Below, one piece after another: positions 33,410 to 42,854 of a stretch of 64,000 nt of DNA (the stretch's first letter is position 1; the number at the start of each line of letters is the position of its first letter). This DNA is from WLXB01 sp040221475 (GTDB taxonomy: Bacteria; Pseudomonadota; Alphaproteobacteria; Rhodospirillales; Rhodospirillaceae). The position numbers and the translations under genes were made by a program. The notes under the pieces were generated by a model. That model was not told where the DNA came from. It worked only from the letters and a program-made list of their open reading frames with translations, and searched no databases. The stretch is from the NCBI GenBank assembly GCA_040221475.1, contig JAVKEJ010000058.1, positions 124,001-188,000 on the forward strand, read 5' to 3'.

Positions 33410-36142
33410 ATGTCTTCTTCTCCGCTTAAATCTAAGGCGGCGACACCTATGATGAGCCAATACCTTTCAATTAAGAAAGACTACCCAGAGGCGCTGCTGT
33501 TTTACCGCATGGGTGACTTCTACGAATTATTTTTTGAAGATGCCAAAGAAGCGGCCTCTGCGCTTGATATTGCGCTGACAAAACGTGGTCAGCACGCCGG
33601 AGAGGATATCCCAATGTGTGGCGTGCCGGTGCATTCACATGAAGGATATCTCTCTAAGCTTATTCGCAAAGGGTTCAAGGTTGCCGTATGCGAGCAGATG
33701 GAAGCTCCCGAAGAGGCCAAGAAGCGCGGGGCAAAATCTGTCGTTAAGCGAGACGTGGTCAGGCTTATAACGCCCGGGACAATCACCGAAGATTCGTTGC
33801 TCAATGCCCGCGAACATAATGCGCTTGCGGCGATTGCCCGCGCCGGTGGTGAAATCGGCCTAGCCTGGGTGGATGTTTCTACGGGTGATCTGGAGTTGCA
33901 GCCACTTGATTTGGACCGAATTTCCGCTGCGTTGGCCCGTATCGGTCCAGGTGAAATTCTGATTTCAGATCAACTCAGAGAAGACGTTGATCTTTTTGCA
34001 GCGATCGAAGATTGGTCAGATGTTCTGACCATTTTACCAACTGTTCGGTTTAACTCAGACAATGCGCGTCGCCGCTTAGAAGGTCTCTATGCGGTCAACA
34101 GCTTAGACTCTTTCGGAGCTTTTGGTCGCGCTGAAGTGGCCGCTGCTGGATCCCTGGCAGATTACATCGACCTCACGCAAAAGGGTAAAGTACCCCGTCT
34201 TAAAACGCCGCGGCAGTTTCTTGCCGGACATGCCATGGAAATAGACGCTGCAACCCGGCGTAACCTAGAGCTTACCCGCACGTTGTCCGGCGAGCGCAAT
34301 GGCAGTTTACTCTCGGTCATTGATGCGACACGCACAGGTGCTGGGGCTCGCCTGCTCGCCTCCCGTCTTGCCGCACCATCAACAGACCCCGCTGTTATTG
34401 CGGTGCGACTTGATCAGGTTGAATTATCTATCAATGCGCCGGCCCAGCGTTTAATGATCCGTGACAGGCTTAAGGCGACGCCAGATATGGAACGGGCCTT
34501 AACGCGTCTTACACTTGATCGTGGAGGCCCGCGTGACTTGGCGGCCATTCGAGATGCGTTAGTCAGCATTCCAGACCTTAAAGTGGCGCTCACCAAAGCC
34601 GCAGAAAACGCTGATGGTATATCACCCAATCCTTTTGCCTCTGTGATTGAGAAACTCGGACATCACGGCGTTGTGGTCGACCGCCTGTCGCGGGCGCTGG
34701 CCGACGACTTACCCTTACTCGCCCGGGATGGCGGGTTTATCCGTTCCGGGTATGAGAGCGCTCTTGATGAATTAAAAGAGCTTCGCGACAACAGCCGCAA
34801 AAGTGTTGCAGGTTTACAGACTCGTTATGCCGATGAAACCAATATCCAAACACTCAAAGTCCGGCACAACAATGTGTTGGGATATTATGTTGAAGTCCCG
34901 GCGCGTCATGGCGATGTGTTGCTGGCCGCAGCCAAAACAGAACCCAGTGCAGATTCACCGGCAGGCCGCACAGCATTCATCCATCGCCAAACCATGGCCA
35001 ATGCCATGCGCTTTTCAACACTGGAACTCGCAGATCTGGAAGACCGTATTCGCTCTGCGGCAGATAAAGCTTTGGCGCTTGAACTTGAGTTGTTCAAAAC
35101 GCTTGTTGTCGAAGTGTTAAGCCGGAGCAATGAGGTTGCTTTAGCGGCCGAAGCTTTAGCTGAAATTGATGTTTCAACAGCTTTGGCGCAGGTTGCTGTG
35201 GAGCGGCGTTATTCCCGGCCGCGTGTCGAAACGGGGACAACATTTAAAATTGAGGACGGGCGTCACCCGGTGGTTGAGGCGGCGCTGTCACAGTCCTCTG
35301 AGGCCGGGTTTGTCGCAAATAGCTGCGACCTCGGCGGTGCGGCTCATAACGGACCAGGCCGGGTATGGCTTATCACCGGCCCCAACATGGCCGGGAAATC
35401 GACGTTCTTGCGGCAAAATGCCCTCATCGCAATTCTCGCTCAAATGGGATCTTACGTTCCTGCGGGATCTGCCCGTATTGGCATTGTTGACCGGTTATTC
35501 TCGCGGGTTGGCGCTGCCGATGATTTAGCCCGCGGACGATCAACATTTATGGTTGAGATGGTTGAAACAGCCGCCATTCTGAATCAGGCAACCGAGAGAT
35601 CTTTGGTTATTCTGGATGAGATCGGGCGCGGCACATCAACTTTTGACGGCTTGTCTATCGCGTGGTCGACGTTGGAATACTTGCATGAAGCCAATGCCTG
35701 CCGTGCGTTATTTGCCACGCACTATCATGAGTTAAACGCGCTGACGTCCAAGCTCACCGACTTAGCCCCTTATCACATGACGGTTAGAGACTGGCAGGGC
35801 GACATCGTGTTTCTGCACGAAGTTGCACCGGGTTCGGCAGACCGGTCCTATGGTATTCATGTTGCGAAGCTCGCCGGATTGCCGCCGTCTGTTATTTCCC
35901 GCGCGCAAGATGTTCTTAAGCAGCTTGAAAGTGGAGAGTCTGCAGGTAAGGCTGGACGGTTGGCCGAAGACTTACCTCTCTTTGCCCTAAACCGCGACGA
36001 GAGAAAAGAACACCACTCTCCTCGAGGCCCCTCAGCCGTTGAGAAGGCTTTGTCAGATGTTTCGCCAGATGATCTTTCGCCAAGAGATGCGCTAGAGACT
36101 CTCTACAAGTTGCAATCTCTGCTGGAGGGGAGCGACTCCTAA
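33410..36142 (+). CDS. mutS: DNA mismatch repair protein MutS
   Basis: A 910-residue mismatch sensor. The N-terminal mismatch-binding domain carries the Phe-x-Glu wedge in YRMGDFYELFFEDA. The connector, lever and clamp domains follow, and the C-terminal ABC ATPase has Walker A GPNMAGKSTFLRQNA, Walker B LVILDEIGRGTSTFDGL and the FATHYHEL switch. A short C-terminal region (SPRDALETLYKLQSLL) resembles the tetramerisation helix. It heads the plus-strand run mutS - small membrane protein - glnD - murJ - trpS, an order common in alphaproteobacteria. Confidence 0.97.
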   Translation: MSSSPLKSKAATPMMSQYLSIKKDYPEALLFYRMGDFYELFFEDAKEAASALDIALTKRGQHAGEDIPMCGVPVHSHEGYLSKLIRKGFKVAVCEQMEAPEEAKKRGAKSVVKRDVVRLITPGTITEDSLLNAREHNALAAIARAGGEIGLAWVDVSTGDLELQPLDLDRISAALARIGPGEILISDQLREDVDLFAAIEDWSDVLTILPTVRFNSDNARRRLEGLYAVNSLDSFGAFGRAEVAAAGSLADYIDLTQKGKVPRLKTPRQFLAGHAMEIDAATRRNLELTRTLSGERNGSLLSVIDATRTGAGARLLASRLAAPSTDPAVIAVRLDQVELSINAPAQRLMIRDRLKATPDMERALTRLTLDRGGPRDLAAIRDALVSIPDLKVALTKAAENADGISPNPFASVIEKLGHHGVVVDRLSRALADDLPLLARDGGFIRSGYESALDELKELRDNSRKSVAGLQTRYADETNIQTLKVRHNNVLGYYVEVPARHGDVLLAAAKTEPSADSPAGRTAFIHRQTMANAMRFSTLELADLEDRIRSAADKALALELELFKTLVVEVLSRSNEVALAAEALAEIDVSTALAQVAVERRYSRPRVETGTTFKIEDGRHPVVEAALSQSSEAGFVANSCDLGGAAHNGPGRVWLITGPNMAGKSTFLRQNALIAILAQMGSYVPAGSARIGIVDRLFSRVGAADDLARGRSTFMVEMVETAAILNQATERSLVILDEIGRGTSTFDGLSIAWSTLEYLHEANACRALFATHYHELNALTSKLTDLAPYHMTVRDWQGDIVFLHEVAPGSADRSYGIHVAKLAGLPPSVISRAQDVLKQLESGESAGKAGRLAEDLPLFALNRDERKEHHSPRGPSAVEKALSDVSPDDLSPRDALETLYKLQSLLEGSDS

Positions 36143-36208
36143 CCCAGAATCGGTGCTATACTAGATTCTATCTAATTGTCGACCCACGCCCCAAAATGGG
36201 AGGCTCGT

Positions 36209-36595
36209 ATGGCTTTTAACTTTAATGATGATAAACCGACCTCACCCGCTATCGCCCGTATTCTGAATTTCATGGGCTGGACCAGCATTGTTGGCTGTGC
36301 CTGCGGTGTGATGTTGGCGTTTTCTGGATATTCCTGGGTCAATGATATGTATGCCATGGCGGGTTCCGGCGCGGCAATCATTTTAGGAATACTGTTTATC
36401 GGCCAAGCAAAAACGTTAGAGGCTTTAACCATACTGAATGCGCGCATGAAATCGCGCTTTGCGTTAGAGGGGCTTACCGGGTCTGCGGCATTAGGTGAGT
36501 CAATCAGTAAGCCGGTAATCATTCCGCAGAAAAAAGAGCGCGTGGTTAAAATATCTGCTGATGATGCCCGCCGGTCTGGCGTGACGCCGAGATAA
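36209..36595 (+). CDS. Small membrane protein of unknown function
   Basis: A 128-residue protein from the ATG at 36209, which has GGGAGG six bases upstream; a TTG at 36176 would add 11 residues but lacks such a site. Two adjacent transmembrane helices occupy about residues 16-70 (FMGWTSIVGCACGVMLAFSG and AGSGAAIILGILFIGQA), followed by a cytoplasmic tail rich in basic residues (KKERVVKISADDARRSG). No family recognised. It lies between mutS and glnD on the same strand with short gaps (66 and 36 bases), so it is likely cotranscribed. No functional claim is made. Confidence 0.65.
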   Translation: MAFNFNDDKPTSPAIARILNFMGWTSIVGCACGVMLAFSGYSWVNDMYAMAGSGAAIILGILFIGQAKTLEALTILNARMKSRFALEGLTGSAALGESISKPVIIPQKKERVVKISADDARRSGVTPR

Positions 36596-36631
36596 GCCAA
36601 GCGTTTCAGATGACCTTGAGGCAATTTTAAA

Positions 36632-39418
36632 GTGACCGCCATTCGTTCGCCGCGTGACCTTATTCACCGCCGTGCTTTGCAGGGCCGTTTATTAGAACGC
36701 GTCTCTAAAGATACGCCTGATTCTGAGGTGCGCCCGATTTTGATGGAGGAACTAAAATCAGCCTTAGAGGCTGGTCGTTCTGAGATCCGTCGTCGATTAG
36801 AGCATGGCGAAAGCACGGGTTCAGATACCGTCGCGGAGCTGTCTTACCTGACCGACCAAATCCTCCGTATTCTTTATGATTTTGCGACGTCTCGTGTTTT
36901 TAAACGTGGCGTGCCAACCACAGGTGAGAAGCTCAGCTTGCTCGCTGTTGGCGGATATGGCCGGGGAGAACTCGCTCCAGGGTCTGATCTCGATTTGCTT
37001 TTTCTCCTTCCCTACAAGAAGACACCGTTTACCGAAAACCTTGTCGAATACATGCTCTATGTTCTGTGGGATTTGGGCTTCAAAGTGGGGCACGCCGTTA
37101 GGACCGTGGCGGAAAACATCAAGCAAGCCACTTCTGACATGACCATCCGAACAGCACTATTGGAAGCCAGGTGGATATGGGGTGATCAGGCGCTTGCCAA
37201 TGAGTTGAAAGAAAAATTCCAGTCAGATGTGGTGGATGGAACCAGCATGGCCTTTATTGAGGCGAAGCTGGCCGAGCGCGATCAACGGCACGAACGCTTG
37301 GGTGACAGCCGCTACGTGCTTGAACCGAACATAAAGGAAGATAAGGGCGGTCTGCGTGATCTGCATACGTTGTATTGGATTGCGCGTTATCTTTATGGCG
37401 CATCTAACATTCAAGACTTGGTTGATCGTGAACTGATTCATGAGGATGCGGCAGCCCGGTTTTACAAGGCCTATGACTTTTTATGGACCGTGCGGTGTCA
37501 TATCCATTATCTGACAGGCCGTGCAGACAATAGATTGACGTTTGATTTGCAGGCGCAGTTGGCCGACCGCATGGGGTACACCGACCATGCCGGCGGATCA
37601 TCTGTTGAACGCTTCATGAAGCACTACTTTCTGATTGCAAAAGATGTCGGAGACCTGACTCGTATTTTTGCGGCTGTGCTGGAAGAAAAAGAACGGCGCA
37701 AACCTATGTTCCAGCTTCCTGCGGCCTTGCGGCGAAAAACGCTGGAAGGGTTTGTGGTGGAAAGCGGCCGTATCTCGGTTGAGGATGATGAGGCTTTTGC
37801 CAAAGATCCGCTGAAGCTCATTCGCATTTTTCACGTTGCCCAGGAACACGGGCTGGATCTTCATCCCCGCGCCTTGGAACTTATTACCCGTAATCTTTAT
37901 TTGGTTTCAGACCTTCGCGAAGACCCGGTAGCAAACAAACTGTTCGTCGAGATTATGACGTTTAAGCGCGGCCCAGAAACTATGCTGCGTTTGCTCAATG
38001 AAGCCGGTGTGTTCGGTCGCTTTGTTCCGGACTTTGGGCGTGTTGTGGCGCAGATGCAGTTCGATATGTATCATGTGTACACCACCGATGAACACACGAT
38101 CCGCGCCATCGGAATTCTCAACCGCATTGAAAACAAAAAACTGGCTGATGAACTTCCTATTGCCACTGAAGTCATTGGGAAAATTCAGTCTCGTCGTGCT
38201 CTTTATGTAGCCGTATTACTTCATGATATCGCCAAAGGCCGAGGCGGAGACCACTCAGAGCTGGGCGCAGAAATTGCGCTGACCCTGTGTCCTAGGTTTG
38301 GGTTAACTGATGAAGAGACGGAAACGGTCAGTTGGCTGACACGGCATCATCTGCTGATGAGCAACACAGCCTTTAAGCGCGATCTTGATGACCCAAAAAC
38401 AATTCTAGATTTCTGTGGTGTGGTCCAATCTCCAGAACGGCTTAAACTTCTTTTGGTTTTGACCTGCGCAGATATCAGAGCTGTCGGCCCAACAGTCTGG
38501 AATGAGTGGAAAGCGACGCTGCTGCGCGATTTGTACGCGCGAGCGGATGAACGCATGTCTGACGGACACGCTACAGCAACATTAGATTTTCGGGTGAGTG
38601 CCGCTCGAGACGCCCTGTCTAAGCAATTATCAGATTGGCCAGCGTCGGAGCGAGAAGCTTTTGTAGTGTCAGGCATGCCGTCTTACTGGGTCAGTTATGA
38701 TGCGGATACGCATGAACGACACGCGCGCTTTATTCGCGCTGCAGAGCTTGGCAACCAAAAAATTGCCGTTTCTTTTGTTGTTGATAAGGCCCGCGGTGTC
38801 TCTGAAATGTTGATTTATACACCCGATCACCCGGGCTTATTTTCGAAAATTGCGGGTGCTTTATCACTCTCTAATGTTTCAATTGTAGATGCGAAAATTC
38901 TTACCCTGTCCAATGGCATGGCGTTAGATACGTTCACGGTGCAAGATTTTAACCGCACGGCTATCACCTCTGAGACGAAGATCAATCGCATAAAATCGCG
39001 GGTGGTTGCCGCTTTGGAAGGCCGTTTGCGCTTAGACAAAGAATTAAAAAAGGCGACTGACGGGTTATCAAATCGAATAAAGGCTTTAGAGGCTCCCCCT
39101 CGGGTGATCATAGATAACACGGCGTCAAAGCTCTTCAGTGTTATCGAAATTAACGGTCACGACCGGCAGGGTCTTCTATTCGATATCACAAAAGCGATTT
39201 CAGAATTGGCCCTGCAAATTGGCTCTGCCCATATCTCAACCTATGGCGAGCGGGTTGTTGATGTGTTTTACGTTAAAGATATCTTTGGCATGAAAGTTGA
39301 GAACGAGAGTAAAATTCGACAAATTCGAGATGTTTTGGGACAGGCCATTGGTGTTCCGGAAGAATTTTCAGTCAAACGCCCGACTTTATCCCAACCACAG
39401 ACGGAAGCGGCGGAGTAA
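36632..39418 (+). CDS. glnD: Bifunctional PII uridylyltransferase/uridylyl-removing enzyme
   Basis: A 928-residue GlnD, the glutamine sensor that uridylylates and de-uridylylates PII proteins. Domains in order: nucleotidyltransferase with GGYGRGELAPGSDLDLLFLL (metal-binding Asp pair), GlnE-like helical region with EDKGGLRDLHTLYWI, HD hydrolase with LLHDIAKGRGGDHSELG, and two C-terminal ACT domains (YTPDHPGLFSKIAGAL and EINGHDRQGLLFDITKAI) that bind glutamine. The start is GTG at 36632. murJ follows after 79 bases. Confidence 0.96.
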   Translation: MTAIRSPRDLIHRRALQGRLLERVSKDTPDSEVRPILMEELKSALEAGRSEIRRRLEHGESTGSDTVAELSYLTDQILRILYDFATSRVFKRGVPTTGEKLSLLAVGGYGRGELAPGSDLDLLFLLPYKKTPFTENLVEYMLYVLWDLGFKVGHAVRTVAENIKQATSDMTIRTALLEARWIWGDQALANELKEKFQSDVVDGTSMAFIEAKLAERDQRHERLGDSRYVLEPNIKEDKGGLRDLHTLYWIARYLYGASNIQDLVDRELIHEDAAARFYKAYDFLWTVRCHIHYLTGRADNRLTFDLQAQLADRMGYTDHAGGSSVERFMKHYFLIAKDVGDLTRIFAAVLEEKERRKPMFQLPAALRRKTLEGFVVESGRISVEDDEAFAKDPLKLIRIFHVAQEHGLDLHPRALELITRNLYLVSDLREDPVANKLFVEIMTFKRGPETMLRLLNEAGVFGRFVPDFGRVVAQMQFDMYHVYTTDEHTIRAIGILNRIENKKLADELPIATEVIGKIQSRRALYVAVLLHDIAKGRGGDHSELGAEIALTLCPRFGLTDEETETVSWLTRHHLLMSNTAFKRDLDDPKTILDFCGVVQSPERLKLLLVLTCADIRAVGPTVWNEWKATLLRDLYARADERMSDGHATATLDFRVSAARDALSKQLSDWPASEREAFVVSGMPSYWVSYDADTHERHARFIRAAELGNQKIAVSFVVDKARGVSEMLIYTPDHPGLFSKIAGALSLSNVSIVDAKILTLSNGMALDTFTVQDFNRTAITSETKINRIKSRVVAALEGRLRLDKELKKATDGLSNRIKALEAPPRVIIDNTASKLFSVIEINGHDRQGLLFDITKAISELALQIGSAHISTYGERVVDVFYVKDIFGMKVENESKIRQIRDVLGQAIGVPEEFSVKRPTLSQPQTEAAE

Positions 39419-39497
39419 CGTTCTGTCGGACTAGGACTATATTTCTGCCATATCTCCGCCGTCTCTATGCCAATCCCGGTGAGTAAGTTAAACCTCT

Positions 39498-41114
39498 ATG
39501 ATGTCTTCTCGCCTCTCACTTTTTCGGGCCTTTGCCACGGTCAGTGGAATGACCCTGATCAGCCGGATTACCGGGCTGATGCGCGATATTTTGATCGCCG
39601 GTGTACTCGGAGCCGGATTGGCTGCTGATGCTTTTTTGATCGCGTTTCAATTCCCAAATCTGTTTCGTCGTCTCTTTGCGGAAGGTGCTTTTTCTGCTGG
39701 ATTTGTGCCAATTTTCTCTGAAGTTTTTGAGAAAGAGGGCCACGAAAAAGCCCGGCGTTTTGCCGAAGACTCCTTTGCCGTTCTGGCCACAGTCTTGTTT
39801 TGCTTTGTGCTTCTGATGATGATCGCCATGCCGATCGCTCTATTTGCGATAGCCCCCGGCTTTGGCAACATTCCGGGACAAATGGAGCGCGCGACGGAAC
39901 TGGCCCGCATCTCATTCCCGTATCTTCTGTTTATATCCCTGGTGTCGTTGCAGTCCGGTGTTTTGAATGCTTTAGATCGTTTTGCGGCCGCGGCTGTAAC
40001 ACCTGTTCTGCTCAATCTGACACTGATCTCTGCAGTCGCTTTTGCTCTTGCGTCAGGGGTTGACACCTCTAAAGCGCTCGCATGGGGCGTTGCCATTGCT
40101 GGTGTCATTCAATTTGCCTGGTTGGCATGGCGTGTGCGTGTTGCAGGCATGCCGCTTGGTCTTGTGCGTCCCCGGTTAACGCCACGGGTGCGGCAACTGC
40201 TTCGACGTATTCTACCCGTTGTCTTCGGTGCCAGTCTGTACCAACTCAATCTGCTGGTGGATAAGATCATTGCAACACTCGTTGCAGTGGGGGCCGTGTC
40301 CTGGCTTTACCTCGCAGACCGTGTCAATCAGCTCCCTCTTGGCGTGATTGGTGTGGGCATTGGTGTTGCGTTGTTACCTATGCTCTCGCGATCTATCCAA
40401 AGCGATAACGCTGCAGAGGCTCTGAAGGCACAAAATAGAGCCGTTGAAATTAGTTTGATTCTCACACTGCCGGCCGCTGTTGGTATTCTGATTCTAGCGC
40501 ACCCTATTGCGGCCGTTCTTTATGAGCGCGGGGCCTTTACCGCATCAGACCGCCAAGCCGTTGGGTCTGCTTTGGCGGCGTTTGCTCTGGGCCTTCCCGC
40601 CTATGTTCTTATCAAAGCGTTGGCCCCCGGATTTTTTAGCCGTCAAGATACAGCGACGCCGGTCAAGATTTCTGCAGCGGCTATGTTGGTTAACGTTGTC
40701 TTGAATTTGCTTCTCATGAAATCCTTCGGGCATGTTGGTATTGCCTTAGCAACGGCTGTGTCTGCATGGCTGAACGCTGCATTACTCGGCGGTATATTAA
40801 TGCGTCGCGGCCATTTTATTATCGATCAGCGGCTTGCCAAGCGGATGCCACGTATCTTGATCTCAAGTCTGGTAATGGGTTTTGCAGTGTGGGCTGGCCT
40901 TGCTTTGGTGCAAAATCAGCTGGGCACCGTTTTCGGAAGCCCAGGCAAGCAAGCTGGTTCTGAGGTCTTACGAATCCTTAGCCTTATGAGTTTAGTAGGC
41001 TTGGGGGTTGCTGTGTATGGGACCATTCTTTTGAGCAGTGGTGGCGCGGCGCTGGCTGATCTTAAGGGGCTGCGACGTTCCAGTCTAAAACAAGACTCTT
41101 CTCCGCCAACTTGA
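39498..41114 (+). CDS. murJ: Lipid II flippase MurJ (MviN)
   Basis: A 538-residue integral membrane protein of the MOP superfamily with about 14 helices, flipping lipid II for peptidoglycan synthesis. Landmarks are ATVSGMTLISRITGLMRDIL, ADAFLIAFQFPNLFRRLFAEGAFSAGFVP and LVDKIIATLVAVGAVSWLYLADRVNQLPLGVIG (conserved parts only), all standard MurJ stretches. The arrangement glnD-murJ-trpS is conserved in the class. A 12-bp tandem duplication covers its stop codon (see the repeat entry). Confidence 0.95.
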   Translation: MMSSRLSLFRAFATVSGMTLISRITGLMRDILIAGVLGAGLAADAFLIAFQFPNLFRRLFAEGAFSAGFVPIFSEVFEKEGHEKARRFAEDSFAVLATVLFCFVLLMMIAMPIALFAIAPGFGNIPGQMERATELARISFPYLLFISLVSLQSGVLNALDRFAAAAVTPVLLNLTLISAVAFALASGVDTSKALAWGVAIAGVIQFAWLAWRVRVAGMPLGLVRPRLTPRVRQLLRRILPVVFGASLYQLNLLVDKIIATLVAVGAVSWLYLADRVNQLPLGVIGVGIGVALLPMLSRSIQSDNAAEALKAQNRAVEISLILTLPAAVGILILAHPIAAVLYERGAFTASDRQAVGSALAAFALGLPAYVLIKALAPGFFSRQDTATPVKISAAAMLVNVVLNLLLMKSFGHVGIALATAVSAWLNAALLGGILMRRGHFIIDQRLAKRMPRILISSLVMGFAVWAGLALVQNQLGTVFGSPGKQAGSEVLRILSLMSLVGLGVAVYGTILLSSGGAALADLKGLRRSSLKQDSSPPT

Positions 41115-41129
41115 CCCCCAACTTGACCC
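41106..41129 (+). repeat. 12-bp perfect tandem duplication at the murJ 3' end
   Basis: CCAACTTGACCC occurs twice, at 41106-41117 and 41118-41129. The murJ TGA lies inside the first copy, so the second copy is untranslated. Each copy contains TTGACC, a good -35 hexamer; the first is 16 bases from GATACT (41133-41138), a possible -10 for trpS. It may be a slippage duplication that doubled a promoter element. Confidence 0.6.
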
Positions 41130-41138
41130 ATTGATACT
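41111..41138 (+). promoter_or_regulatory. Candidate trpS promoter
   Basis: TTGACC (41111-41116) and GATACT (41133-41138) are separated by 16 bases, 38 bases ahead of the trpS ATG. The second TTGACC copy (41123-41128) has no well-placed -10. Weak support; trpS could also be read through from murJ. Confidence 0.3.
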
Positions 41139-41176
41139 GCTAGGCTATCCCCGCGCGTCACGAAACTTGTAGCAAT

Positions 41177-42202
41177 ATGGCCTGCCTTATGACGTTTCCA
41201 ACCAATCGTATTCTTTCCGGCATTCAGCCAACTGGCAAAATGCACCTCGGCAACTATCTCGGCGCCTTGAAGAACTGGGACGCAATGCAGCGCGACTACG
41301 AGTGCCTGTTTTGCATCGTAGATTTACATGCGATTACGGTTTGGCCAGAGCTTGGGACTCTGGCGGACACCAGTCGTGAGTTTGCGGCCTGCATGATCGC
41401 TCTTGGAATTCATCCGGAAGATAACGCCTTGTTTGTGCAAAGCCATGTGCCAGCACATAGCCAATTGGCCTGGGTGTTCAATTGTGTCGCGCGACTGGGC
41501 TGGCTGAACCGCATGACCCAGTTTAAAGACAAAGCGGGTAAAAATAAGGAAAAAGCATCGTCTGGGTTGATGGTGTATCCCAACCTCATGGCCGCAGATA
41601 TTCTGGTGTATAAGGCCACGCACGTTCCTGTCGGCGAGGACCAAAAGCAGCATCTGGAATTGGCGCGGGATATTGCTCAAAAATTTAATGTCGATACCGG
41701 CAAAGAAGTGTTTCCTATGCCAGAACCGGTGATTCAAGGCCCGGCGACCCGTGTTATGAGCCTGCGCGATGGCACTCGAAAGATGTCCAAGTCCGAACCA
41801 TCAGATATGTCACGCATCAATCTAACCGACACGGCTGATGTCATTGCAGATAAAATTAAGCGCGCCAAGACGGACCCAGATGTTTTGCCAGATACCCCTG
41901 CCGGATTAGAAGGTCGTCCTGAAGCGGCCAATCTGATCAATATTTATGCCGCTCTTGGCGGTTACTCTGTCGAACAGGTCGTGATGGAATTTTCTGGCCA
42001 GGGGTTTGGTTCTTTTAAATCTAAATTCGCGGATCTCGCGATTGCCAAACTCGAACCCATCAGTGTTGAAACCAATAAGCTCATGGCTGATCCGGCTGAG
42101 ATTGACAGAATACTCAAGCTTGGTGCGGACAAGGCAAACGCCTTGGCCGAGCCTGTGTTGGCAGAAGCGTATGCGGCGATTGGGTTCTTACCCCGCGTTT
42201 AA
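41177..42202 (+). CDS. trpS: Tryptophanyl-tRNA synthetase
   Basis: A 341-residue class Ic synthetase charging tRNA-Trp. The HIGH-like signature is in SGIQPTGKMHLGNYLGAL, and KMSKS is in RKMSKSEPSDMSRI. The DQKQHLEL stretch (here EDQKQHLELARDIA) binds the adenylate. Length is normal for the bacterial enzyme. Start: ATG at 41177, with a second in-frame ATG at 41189 (MTFPTNRIL) equally plausible. It closes the plus-strand mutS-trpS group; the nitroreductase gene converges 24 bases downstream. Confidence 0.96.
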   Translation: MACLMTFPTNRILSGIQPTGKMHLGNYLGALKNWDAMQRDYECLFCIVDLHAITVWPELGTLADTSREFAACMIALGIHPEDNALFVQSHVPAHSQLAWVFNCVARLGWLNRMTQFKDKAGKNKEKASSGLMVYPNLMAADILVYKATHVPVGEDQKQHLELARDIAQKFNVDTGKEVFPMPEPVIQGPATRVMSLRDGTRKMSKSEPSDMSRINLTDTADVIADKIKRAKTDPDVLPDTPAGLEGRPEAANLINIYAALGGYSVEQVVMEFSGQGFGSFKSKFADLAIAKLEPISVETNKLMADPAEIDRILKLGADKANALAEPVLAEAYAAIGFLPRV

Positions 42203-42226
42203 ATAAGCTATTTATACCACCGCTGT

Positions 42227-42820
42227 TTAGACAATCGCGCAAACCTCGTCGAATTCAAATCTTGGACCGCGCGGGTAGACTTCTTTGTCGTCACCGTATC
42301 CTACATTACAGATGAAATTCACTTTGAATCGTCCATCAGGGAAAAAGGTGCTATTGACTTTATCAGTATCAAAACCAGACATTGGGCCGCAATCGAGCCC
42401 AAGGGCGCGAGCCGCCATCATCAAATAGGCCCCTTGTAAACTGCCATTGCGGAAGGCGGTCTCATGAATCAGGTCATCATGGCCTGTAAACCAAGCTCTG
42501 GCATCCGTGTGCGGGAAGAGCTTTGGCAGATGCTCATAGAATTCCATGTCATAGGCAATAATTACGGTGAGCGGTGCAGACATGGTTTTGGCCAAGTTGC
42601 CCTCTGACAATGCTGGTTTTAATTTATCTTTACCTTCAGAAGAAGCGACGAACACGAAGCGTCCTGGCGAGCAATTGGCTGAGGTGGGTGCCATTTTCAT
42701 GAGATCAAAAACGCGGCGCATCAAATCTTCAGGAACCGGTTTTTGGTGCCAGCTGTTTTGTGTGCGGGCCTCCATGAAAAGAAGATTCAGGCCAGCCTGA
42801 TCAATTTGTGCGCGTGACAT
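42227..42820 (-). CDS. Nitroreductase-family protein, RutE/HadB-like
   Basis: A 197-residue FMN-dependent oxidoreductase. The N-terminal segments ARTQNSWHQKPV and APTSANCSPGRFVFV and the later LMMAARALGLDCGPMSGFD match the RutE-type group (probable malonic semialdehyde reductase) rather than the NfsB group. RutE works in the Rut pyrimidine degradation pathway, but no other rut genes are present here, so the actual aldehyde or nitro substrate is uncertain. It is divergent from the polysaccharide deacetylase gene with only 34 bases between starts, so their promoters must overlap. Confidence 0.82.
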   Translation of the reverse strand: MSRAQIDQAGLNLLFMEARTQNSWHQKPVPEDLMRRVFDLMKMAPTSANCSPGRFVFVASSEGKDKLKPALSEGNLAKTMSAPLTVIIAYDMEFYEHLPKLFPHTDARAWFTGHDDLIHETAFRNGSLQGAYLMMAARALGLDCGPMSGFDTDKVNSTFFPDGRFKVNFICNVGYGDDKEVYPRGPRFEFDEVCAIV

Positions 42821-42854
42821 TATGTACCTCTGATTTCAGTCTGATAATATATAT

